Made by a program: the position numbers and the translations under genes. A stretch of DNA of 40,091 bases. It comes from Gemmatimonadota bacterium (lineage in GTDB: Bacteria > Latescibacterota > UBA2968 > UBA8231). Location: positions 1-40,091 of the forward strand of contig JABHDC010000171.1 of the NCBI GenBank assembly GCA_018673255.1, given 5' to 3'. This document shows, piece after piece, positions 17,687-24,580 of this stretch; position 1 is the first letter of the stretch; each line of letters starts with the position of its first letter. The notes beneath the pieces are model-generated. The model ran no database searches, was not told the DNA's origin, and worked only from the letters and a program-made list of their open reading frames with translations.

Positions 17687-18626
17687 CGCCTCCGTGCGGG
17701 TCTGCTACGACGACGGTTACTACGTCGCGCTGCCCGAAGGGCATCCCTTTCCCATGGCCAAGTTTCCGGCGCTGCTGCGCATTCTGCAGCGCGAAGGACT
17801 CGTGGTCGCGGCCGATATCCAACAGCCAGTCTCCGCTTCCTGGGAACAACTGGAACTGGTCCATGGGAGCGACTATCTGGTGGCGCTCAGAGAGGGTCTG
17901 CTGGATCGGCGCGCTGAACGACGCATGGGGCTACCGTGGTCGGTGGCGCTCGTCGAACGGTCGCGCCTGGCTGTAGGGGGGACGATCCTCACTGCCCGAC
18001 TGGCGTTGCAGGACGGCCTGGCAGCCAATCTGGCAGGGGGCACACACCACGCCTTTGCCGACTACGGTGAAGGGTTCTGCGTCCTGAACGATGTGGCCGT
18101 CGCCATCCGCCTTCTGAGAGCCGAGGGCGCACTGGACCGTGCTCTGGTGATCGATCTGGATGTTCACCAGGGGAATGGCACGGCGGCGATCTTCGAGGAC
18201 GATCCGAAGACCTACACCTTCTCGATGCACGGTGCCCGCAATTTCCCCTTCGAGAAACAGCGATCCAGCCTCGATGTGGAACTGGCCGACCAGATCGCGG
18301 ATGAGGAGTATCTGGCGACGCTGAGTCATCATCTGCCGCACGTCATCCGGGCCGCCGGGGCCGATCTGGCCATCTATCTTGCCGGAGTGGACCCGGTGTC
18401 GGGGGATCGCTACGGCCGCCTGGCACTGACCCCGGCCGGGCTGGCAGGTCGCGATGGCTACGTTCTGCGCGCCCTGTGCCAGGCGGGCCTGCCCACAGCC
18501 CTGGTGCTGTCCGGCGGATACGCGCCCACGCCAGAGCAGACGGCCCATCTGCACGCCTACGCCCATCGGGAAGCAGCTCATATTGCTCGGCCACCAGGCG
18601 GGGCGGCCACCTCAATGGACGGTTGA
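17670..18626 (+). CDS. Histone deacetylase family (AcuC/acetylpolyamine amidohydrolase-like) protein
   Basis: A 318-residue zinc hydrolase of the HDAC superfamily. It shows the double-His GGTHHAF, the zinc-binding D-x-H in DLDVHQGNG, the later Asp in Y-L-A-G-V-D-P and the catalytic-Tyr type loop S-G-G-Y-A. The N-terminal H-P-F-P-M-A-K-F motif is common in bacterial members. Such enzymes remove acyl groups from lysines or polyamines. The bacterial substrate is not given by sequence. It overlaps the SDR gene by 17 bases and is probably in the same operon. Confidence 0.88.
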   Translation: MAGLDSASVRVCYDDGYYVALPEGHPFPMAKFPALLRILQREGLVVAADIQQPVSASWEQLELVHGSDYLVALREGLLDRRAERRMGLPWSVALVERSRLAVGGTILTARLALQDGLAANLAGGTHHAFADYGEGFCVLNDVAVAIRLLRAEGALDRALVIDLDVHQGNGTAAIFEDDPKTYTFSMHGARNFPFEKQRSSLDVELADQIADEEYLATLSHHLPHVIRAAGADLAIYLAGVDPVSGDRYGRLALTPAGLAGRDGYVLRALCQAGLPTALVLSGGYAPTPEQTAHLHAYAHREAAHIARPPGGAATSMDG

Positions 18627-18778
18627 GCGAGGCCCGCGTTGCGCTGGACCACCAGGAACGCGACATTCACGCCGAAGGTGCACCCAAATTCGATCGAAAC
18701 CGATGAAGTCCAGACCATGACATGCGGCACGGGCTGTGACGCTGACTGCCCCCTTCGTGGCGGTGCGGAGTTGGTCAT
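18627..18778. other. Intergenic region before the wax-synthase-like gene
   Basis: About 150 bases with no gene. A ribosome-binding GGAG at 18767-18770 serves the next gene. I see no clear promoter or hairpin. Confidence 0.4.
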
Positions 18779-19546
18779 ATGATGGCGAGTCTGGCCCTGT
18801 CGACGGACTTCCTTCTGTGGTATGCCTGTGCGGGTGCTGTCGCCAAGACACTGACGGTGCTGCAGAGCAGAACACGAGTTGGTTTTCCTCGAATCTTTGT
18901 GCTGCTCTCACCCTCTTACGCACTGGACGCGTGGCGTGATGTCATCGGTCGTCGCGAGGCGGTCGTGGATGCGCTGCTGCGAATTGGCTGGAGTGTGCCG
19001 CTGGCCGCTCTGTCGATCTACGGATTCCGAACGATCTGCACGCAGGGCCTCATCGACGTGTGGTTGTATCCATTCGCCGCGGTTCTGCCCTTCTATGTCG
19101 TGACGGCCGCAATGGGAGCTGTCATGGCCTTGCCCTTCGCACTGGTCGGTCTGCCCCTGCGGCCCTTGCACGACAATCCGCTCACCTCCGGCAGTGTCGC
19201 CGAGTTCTGGGGTCGTCGCTGGAATCGCTGGATTGGTGGCTGGCTCCGGAGTCAGTTCTTCCGCCCCCTGCGGCATCACCCCTATGCGGCGTTGTTCTGC
19301 GCCTTCATCGCCTCCGGTCTCTGGCACGAACTCGTCTTCCACCTGCCAGTCTATCTGGCTGGTTACACCGTGCCCTTCGGATCGATGCTGCTGTATTTCC
19401 TTCTGCAGCCGTTGGGATGGTGCGGCGATCGTGCTCTGCGCCGGTATCCGCTGCTGCGTCGTTGCTGGGCATGGATCGCGGTTGTGGGTCCCGCGCCGCT
19501 GCTGTTGAACGAGCCCCTGCGTCGGATCTTTCTGCTCCAGCCCTGA
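18779..19546 (+). CDS. Wax-synthase-like integral membrane acyltransferase (MBOAT-related)
   Basis: A 255-residue polytopic protein with about six to seven hydrophobic segments. The segment WGRRWNRWIGGWL...F-F-R-P-L and the later S-G-L-W-H-E-L-V-F-H match the signature of wax-synthase-type membrane O-acyltransferases, where the His is the presumed catalytic residue. Such enzymes esterify fatty alcohols, sterols or other alcohols with acyl-CoA. It is shorter than plant wax synthases but similar to bacterial members. ATG 18779 is set by GGAG eight bases upstream. Confidence 0.75.
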   Translation: MMASLALSTDFLLWYACAGAVAKTLTVLQSRTRVGFPRIFVLLSPSYALDAWRDVIGRREAVVDALLRIGWSVPLAALSIYGFRTICTQGLIDVWLYPFAAVLPFYVVTAAMGAVMALPFALVGLPLRPLHDNPLTSGSVAEFWGRRWNRWIGGWLRSQFFRPLRHHPYAALFCAFIASGLWHELVFHLPVYLAGYTVPFGSMLLYFLLQPLGWCGDRALRRYPLLRRCWAWIAVVGPAPLLLNEPLRRIFLLQP

Positions 19547-19574
19547 ACTCGAGTCCTGAGCGCGACCTGTCGCT

Positions 19575-19997
19575 GTGATCCTTCTACTGCATTGTGCCGC
19601 AGCCCTGTTCATGACGGGCGTGATCTGGTTTGTCCAGGTCGTCCACTACCCGCTGTTCGGGCGAGTCAGTGGGCGTTTCGCCGACTATGTGCACGAGCAC
19701 TCGCGCCGCACGACACCCATTGTCGCACCCGTGATGATTCTCGAGTTGTTCAGTGGCCTGTGGCTGGTCTGGACGGCTTCACCCGACAATGCAGTGGCCC
19801 TGTGGATCAACGCGGCCCTCCTGCTGGTGATCTGGCTCTCAACCTTCCTGTTACAGATGCCCCTGCATCGGCGCATCAGCCAGGGCGAAGGTGTTGGCCT
19901 CGTACCGAGGCTGGTGATGGGGAACTGGATTCGCACGATCTGCTGGTCGGCCCGATCCATCCTGCTCCTCTGGCTGTTGCCTGCACTTGCTCCCTGA
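19575..19997 (+). CDS. Conserved hypothetical membrane protein, four helices
   Basis: A 140-residue protein starting at GTG 19575, 28 bases after the wax-synthase-like gene on the same strand. Four hydrophobic helices are visible (residues about 3-24, 48-68, 73-93, 115-137). A conserved-looking V-H-Y-P-L-F motif with H-E-H-S-R-R between helices 1 and 2 could bind heme or metal, but that is a guess. No enzymatic family is recognised. Confidence 0.72.
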   Translation: MILLLHCAAALFMTGVIWFVQVVHYPLFGRVSGRFADYVHEHSRRTTPIVAPVMILELFSGLWLVWTASPDNAVALWINAALLLVIWLSTFLLQMPLHRRISQGEGVGLVPRLVMGNWIRTICWSARSILLLWLLPALAP

Positions 19998-20011
19998 TGC
20001 GTGCCCCTGAC

Positions 20012-20569
20012 TCAGCCACCGCTGTGTCGATGTGGCAACAGTCTGGCCGCTGAGTCGGGACGATCGATCCGGCGCAGCCTGTCCACGAGACGGAAATTCG
20101 CCAGGACGTTGTCGCTGTCAGTGCGTGTGAGGACCGGCAGAAGCGCACTGGTGTCGGCCAGACTTGGCACAGGGGCGACGGCTGCCAGTGGCGCCGATGG
20201 ATCGCGGTCGGGTCTGGTAACACCTGCCAGAAGAAGGGCAGCCAGGGCAATTCCGTACGCGGGGCCGGGCAATTTCAGCCACCCTAGCACCCGTTCGGCG
20301 AAGGGGCGAGGCTGCCGGCGACGAACCGCTGCCCGCAAGTGGTACCGCACCTCAGCGTCAGGCTCCGGCAGCCGGTCCGCCTGTGACAACCACTGTGAGT
20401 CGATGCGCTGCAGCAGTCGCTGTTCATGCTGACATTGGCGACAGGATTTCAGATGCGCATCGGTGAACTGGCGATCGACTCTCAGCATCGCCGTCGGATC
20501 ATCCCTCTCAGCCATCAGGGCACTGAATCGCTGACAATCGCTGTCGTGTCCGTTCTGTGGATCGTTCAT
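20012..20569 (-). CDS. Anti-sigma factor with zinc-finger-type N-terminus
   Basis: A 185-residue protein. Residues about 39-46 have the H-x3-C-x2-C zinc-binding motif (A-H-L-K-S-C-R-Q-C) of zf-HC2/ZAS anti-sigma domains. A single hydrophobic helix lies near residues 104-120 (Y-G-I-A-L-A-A-L-L-L-A-G-V), followed by a short periplasmic part. It overlaps the ECF sigma gene by ATGA, the usual cognate-pair arrangement. It should hold the sigma factor at the membrane until an unknown signal releases it. Confidence 0.85.
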   Translation of the reverse strand: MNDPQNGHDSDCQRFSALMAERDDPTAMLRVDRQFTDAHLKSCRQCQHEQRLLQRIDSQWLSQADRLPEPDAEVRYHLRAAVRRRQPRPFAERVLGWLKLPGPAYGIALAALLLAGVTRPDRDPSAPLAAVAPVPSLADTSALLPVLTRTDSDNVLANFRLVDRLRRIDRPDSAARLLPHRHSGG

Positions 20570-21162
20570 TGGGTGGGTCCTGTCAGATCGGAGGATGTGT
20601 CCGATGGGGTGGGATCAAAGGGGCCGAGTCGAGCCGCCAGGGCTCGCGTTGAATGGAATAGTCGGGACTTCACAGTGCCTGTTGGACATCCGATGGCGGC
20701 GCCGATGTCGGCAATCGGCCACCCCTGTTCGTGGCGCAACAGGAAGACGCTGCGTCGTTGTGGATCCAGACAGGCCAGCGCCTCGTCCAGGGCCCCAAGG
20801 AAGCGTTCTTCGTCGAGCCCCTGATCGGGTGCCCGGGCCTGGGTCTGCCCAGCCTGGTGGCGTAACTCCGTGCTCACGGCAGCCTGCGTGTCCTGGCGGA
20901 CGCGGGTGTGGCGCAATGCACTGCAGCACAGATTGTGGGCCACTGCGTAGAGCCAGCGGGTGAATGGGCGTCGCGCATCGATCGTGTCCCTTCGCTCGAT
21001 GAGGCGCAGGAACACGTCCTGCAGCAGATCCTGCGCGTGTTCGGCATCCCTCATCATCCGACGCAGATAACCGAGCAGTCGGGCGCTGTGACGATTGTAG
21101 AGGACGTCGAAGGCCTGCGTGTCGCCCTCGCGCAGGCGGACGACGAGATCCTCGTCGTTCAT
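20566..21162 (-). CDS. ECF-type RNA polymerase sigma factor
   Basis: A 198-residue protein. Region 2 covers residues about 14-85 (F-D-V-L-Y-N-R-H, D-A-E-H-A-Q-D-L-L-Q-D-V-F-L-R, F-T-R-W-L-Y-A-V-A-H-N). Region 4 is near 125-180, with the helix-turn-helix P-I-A-D-I-G-A-A-I-G-C-P-T-G-T-V-K-S-R-L. There is no region 3 or 1, as expected for ECF sigma factors. It follows the exported protein gene at 21180-22331 by 17 bases and precedes its anti-sigma partner with an ATGA overlap, so the three form one operon. Confidence 0.92.
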   Translation of the reverse strand: MNDEDLVVRLREGDTQAFDVLYNRHSARLLGYLRRMMRDAEHAQDLLQDVFLRLIERRDTIDARRPFTRWLYAVAHNLCCSALRHTRVRQDTQAAVSTELRHQAGQTQARAPDQGLDEERFLGALDEALACLDPQRRSVFLLRHEQGWPIADIGAAIGCPTGTVKSRLFHSTRALAARLGPFDPTPSDTSSDLTGPTQ

Positions 21163-21179
21163 CGTGTCGAGTGCGTCGA

Positions 21180-22331
21180 TCAGTCCATCTCCTCCAGATC
21201 CGACCCATGCTCGAGTCGCCGCCGAACCATCTCAGAGAAGTGTGCATCGTTGCTGAGACTGGCCACGTGCTGCGACAGATCTGCCCACTGCTCTTCCTGC
21301 GGGTGAGTGGCAGCCAGTGCGAGTAGACCGTAGCCATAATTCGTATTCAGCCGGCGCACGATGGGGCGCAGCGAGGGGTGCCGTTCGCCGAACCAATCGT
21401 GGCGCAATCCATCCAGTCTGAAGCGTTTGCTGAAATTGCGGTGCAGGATGGGTCCGGCATCGACGCTGTCACCAGGATCGTAACGAGCAGCCAGTCCACA
21501 CAGCTTGAGATGATCTTCAATGCGTCGTCGGTCTGAGGCGGGTACCGTCAGGGCGAGGAACACCACTCGACCCGTAGCGCCGATCCTGTCGGCGAGATCC
21601 TGAACGAGATCCACCCGGTCCTTCGACAACGAGTCGACCGTCACATCCATGCCCAGACGACTTAACTGTGACTCAAGCCATGGACGCTGAGTGTGGGCGA
21701 CGGAGAGGTTGATGATCGTCACATCGGCACGTACGCCATGTACCCGCTGCAGAATCCAGGCTGGCATCGTGTCATTGTCACCATTTGTGATCAACACGCC
21801 GTCTTTCTCGACGGTTTGCAACAGGTTGTAGTTGTAGTCGAGCAGACCTGTCGCGATGGTGTGACTGGCGTAGAAGCGCTTCCACGCAGCGGCTGCCGCT
21901 GTTGTGTCACTTCGCAACTCGTGGATCAGGCCGAGGCTCTCGTCGATGTCGGCACAGTCCTGTCGGCAGCGCCTCGATGCCTCCTCAAGCAGGGCCAGAT
22001 GTCGCTCGAGATGACCCAATCCGACACGACGGGCCTTCAGATACGGCAATTGCCAGCAGTTGGGGACAGCCTGAGACATTTCCTGCAGGATCCTGTCGAG
22101 CTGCTCGGCGTCGGCGCTACGGCTGTACTCGGCCGACAGATATCGTGACCGCCAGGCATGGGAGTCCTGTGGATGATCTGCCAGGTAGTCGGACCACAGA
22201 GGCATTTGCTGCTGATAGTAATCGGGGGACAGGAATCCCGCCCTGCGTGCCAGTTGCACAGGTGCAGGGGGATCCTGGGCATTCACGATCGAGGACAGCA
22301 GCAGGAAGGCCAGGGGCAGGACGCAGCGCAT
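21180..22331 (-). CDS. Exported protein with helical repeats and a DUF2723-tail-like domain
   Basis: A 383-residue protein starting at ATG 22331 with GGGAG upstream. Residues 1-19 are a signal peptide (L-P-L-A-F-L-L-L-S-S-I-V-N-A-Q). Residues about 30-165 look like TPR-type helices. The following segment, N-G-D-N-D-T-M-P-A-W-I-L-Q-R-V-H-G-V-R-A-D-V-T-I-I-N-L-S, strongly resembles the soluble C-terminal part of DUF2723 (Bacteroidetes-type glycosyltransferase-like membrane proteins), here without the membrane part. Function unknown. Operon position suggests it is sensed or controlled by the sigma/anti-sigma pair. Confidence 0.75.
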   Translation of the reverse strand: MRCVLPLAFLLLSSIVNAQDPPAPVQLARRAGFLSPDYYQQQMPLWSDYLADHPQDSHAWRSRYLSAEYSRSADAEQLDRILQEMSQAVPNCWQLPYLKARRVGLGHLERHLALLEEASRRCRQDCADIDESLGLIHELRSDTTAAAAAWKRFYASHTIATGLLDYNYNLLQTVEKDGVLITNGDNDTMPAWILQRVHGVRADVTIINLSVAHTQRPWLESQLSRLGMDVTVDSLSKDRVDLVQDLADRIGATGRVVFLALTVPASDRRRIEDHLKLCGLAARYDPGDSVDAGPILHRNFSKRFRLDGLRHDWFGERHPSLRPIVRRLNTNYGYGLLALAATHPQEEQWADLSQHVASLSNDAHFSEMVRRRLEHGSDLEEMD

Positions 22332-22450
22332 ACACTCTCTCCCACGGGGGTCTGTCAGTGTATACGCCTGGGGCAGCCATCGGTTCACCGATGGCTGGCT
22401 CTCTCGTCGGCCGCGTCGTATCGTAGCAGCCCCTGCGAGGTGGAGGCCAT
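22332..22450. promoter_or_regulatory. Divergent intergenic region between the sigma operon and the histidine kinase
   Basis: About 120 bases separate two genes transcribed away from each other, so promoters for both should lie here. I cannot point to convincing -35/-10 elements. A GGAGG site sits just before the kinase ATG. Confidence 0.35.
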
Positions 22451-23188
22451 ATGGATTCAACGACCCAGGAGTTGTTGCTCGAGGCATTGAGCCATCGCCA
22501 GCGACTCGATCTGACAGGCGAGATCACCGGTGCCGTCGCACACGATCTCAACAATGCACTCAGTGTCGTCAACGGCAATGTCGAGTTGCTGTTGGAACGT
22601 CTCGAGGAAGATGGCGCCGGTGTCGACGAGCAGGTGCTTCAGGAGGCACGTACGGCCCACAATTGGTCGCTCACGGCCATGGCAGCTGCCCGGCGGCTTC
22701 TCCAATTCTCGCGGCAACTGCGCACCGCCTCGGCGCGTGTCGGTGCCAATGATCTGGCGACGGAGGCAGTGGAGTTATGTCGTTACCGCTGCGAGATGGA
22801 TGGACTGCTGCTGATGTCGGACCTGGCCTCCGATGCCGGCCAGGTCGAAGTGATGCCCGGTCAGGTTCTTCAGGCCCTCATCGCCATGTTGCAGAATGCT
22901 CGCGAGGCCCTGGCCGCAGATGGGGAGGGGGGCTCGATCGGTCTGACGACGACCACTGAGGATGGCCACGTACAGTTCATTGTGGAAGATGATGGCCCGG
23001 GGATTTCAGCCGAGGTGGGGGAACGTGTCTTTGAGCTCGGGTACTCGACCAAGCAGGATGGTCAGCCCGCGGGGCTGGGACTCACCATCGGTCGGCACGT
23101 CGCCCGCAAGCACGGGGGAGATCTGACGATCACCACCACTCACGATGGTGGTCTGCAGACGCTGACGTTGCCGTTGTCTTCAGGCTGA
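22451..23188 (+). CDS. Soluble sensor-less histidine kinase
   Basis: A 245-residue kinase core with no sensor or membrane domain. The phosphoacceptor His31 lies in GAVAHDLNNALS, an NtrB/HisKA-type H box. The ATPase domain shows the N box (M-L-Q-N-A-R-E-A-L), G1 box (V-E-D-D-G-P-G-I) and G2 box (G-L-G-L-T-I-G-R-H-V-A). It must receive its signal from a partner protein or a cytosolic ligand. It is convergent, with a 20-base gap, with a CNB-REC protein that could be its target. Confidence 0.87.
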   Translation: MDSTTQELLLEALSHRQRLDLTGEITGAVAHDLNNALSVVNGNVELLLERLEEDGAGVDEQVLQEARTAHNWSLTAMAAARRLLQFSRQLRTASARVGANDLATEAVELCRYRCEMDGLLLMSDLASDAGQVEVMPGQVLQALIAMLQNAREALAADGEGGSIGLTTTTEDGHVQFIVEDDGPGISAEVGERVFELGYSTKQDGQPAGLGLTIGRHVARKHGGDLTITTTHDGGLQTLTLPLSSG

Positions 23189-23208
23189 CGGCGGGCTGGC
23201 GCGCAAGA

Positions 23209-24165
23209 TCAGGCGTCGAGCTCAGCCAGCGCCTCTTCCACAAGGGCGCGGAATTCCCCCACGGCAATCGGTTTGTTCAGAAAGCCTTGGAAGGCGTCTT
23301 GATCTACTTCATCGGGGCCGACGAAACCACTCACGCCCAGCACCGGCATCCGGGGATAACGTTGTCGTAGATTTGCCGCCAGTTCGATCCCATCCATCTG
23401 TGGCATGCGGATGTCCGTGACGACGAGATCGGGTACGACCTGTTCCAGGCTGGCCAGTGCATGCTCACCATCTGACGCTTCAGAGACGGTGCAGTAGGAA
23501 AGGGTCCGCCGCACGAGATCGCGGAAATCCGGTTCGTCGTCCACGACGAGCACCCGGGGTGCCTGGGCGTGCATCTGCTCATCCATCCGGGCCATCGCCT
23601 CATCGCGTTCGCCGCCACTGGCTACGAGCAGATTCAGGGCCAGCTCCGTGCGCCGCTCCTGCTGGCGCAGTCGCCCTTCCATTCCTCGCGATTCAGCAGC
23701 GGCCTGCTGTACCTGCTGCTCAAACTCGCGCAGGCGGATGTTGTCGTCCCCAACGCGTTGAGCCAGAATCTCGATGAAGTTGCGCATCACACGTGAATTG
23801 AGCGCCTTGTCCTCTTCGATGGCCGCCTCAAACAGCTCCCGTTTGAGCACGAGTGTGCGCGATGCTCGCAGGGCGGTGACGGTCGCGGATCGCGGCTGTC
23901 CCGTGATGACACCCATCTCGCCGACGGTCGTGACGGGTGTCAATGTGGCCACATGGGCGCCCTCCTTGGTCGTCACAGACAATTCACCCGCCAGCAGGAT
24001 ATACATCTCATCACTGGGCGTGCCGCTGTGGCAGAGGATGTCACCCTCTGCCAGCTCCCGTGGTTCACACAGCGACACCAATCGCTTGACCTGTGACGGT
24101 GGCAGCGCATCGAAGATGGGGATCTTCTTCAGGGTCTTGATGAGCAGCTTGGATTTGTCAGCCAT
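23209..24165 (-). CDS. Cyclic-nucleotide-binding domain plus response-regulator receiver protein
   Basis: A 318-residue protein. Residues about 17-130 form a CRP-type cNMP-binding domain (G-E-M-G-V-I-T-G-Q-P-R-S-A-T-V). Residues about 135-215 are a charged coiled coil rich in Q/E/R. Residues about 205-316 are a receiver domain with the acidic pair V-D-D-E, phospho-Asp251 in V-V-T-D-I-R-M-P and the conserved Lys in L-N-K-P. There is no DNA-binding domain, so output is probably through protein contacts. It lies four bases after a small membrane protein gene. Confidence 0.87.
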   Translation of the reverse strand: MADKSKLLIKTLKKIPIFDALPPSQVKRLVSLCEPRELAEGDILCHSGTPSDEMYILLAGELSVTTKEGAHVATLTPVTTVGEMGVITGQPRSATVTALRASRTLVLKRELFEAAIEEDKALNSRVMRNFIEILAQRVGDDNIRLREFEQQVQQAAAESRGMEGRLRQQERRTELALNLLVASGGERDEAMARMDEQMHAQAPRVLVVDDEPDFRDLVRRTLSYCTVSEASDGEHALASLEQVVPDLVVTDIRMPQMDGIELAANLRQRYPRMPVLGVSGFVGPDEVDQDAFQGFLNKPIAVGEFRALVEEALAELDA

Positions 24166-24169
24166 GAAA

Positions 24170-24580
24170 CTACCCGACGGCGAAGAAGGAACGCCAGGGG
24201 ATGAACAGAGAGGCCATCATCAGCACGATCGTCAGCAGCGAGGCGGCCGACATGGAAACCAGGTGAATGCGGACGGCCCGTCGCTCAAGACTCCTGCGCA
24301 CAGCGGCGTCCTCGATGACGGCATTGCCACCTTCGACAGAACAGACTCCGCGTGCGGCCAGGAAGACGCAGATGCCACGATGGGCCTGTAACAGACACAG
24401 GATCCCGATCCACAAGGGCACGAAGATGGCGGCTCGCGCGGGCAGCGGGGCGCCGGCCACGGCAAGGAGCAAGGTCATGCCCAGAGCAAAGAATACCATC
24501 AACACCCCGAAGAACATGCGGAAACGCACACCATCTCCTGCAATGTTTCTACCGGTTTGAGCGAGGACGGCGTGATTCAC
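24170..24580 (-). CDS. Small hypothetical membrane protein
   Basis: A 136-residue protein starting at GTG 24580 in a GTGA overlap with the large gene upstream. Three to four hydrophobic segments are visible (residues about 22-42, 46-66, 106-125). No family is recognised. Overlap at its start and a four-base gap at its end place it inside the minus-strand run. ATG codons a little downstream are alternative starts, but the coupling favours GTG. Confidence 0.65.
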   Translation of the reverse strand: MNHAVLAQTGRNIAGDGVRFRMFFGVLMVFFALGMTLLLAVAGAPLPARAAIFVPLWIGILCLLQAHRGICVFLAARGVCSVEGGNAVIEDAAVRRSLERRAVRIHLVSMSAASLLTIVLMMASLFIPWRSFFAVG

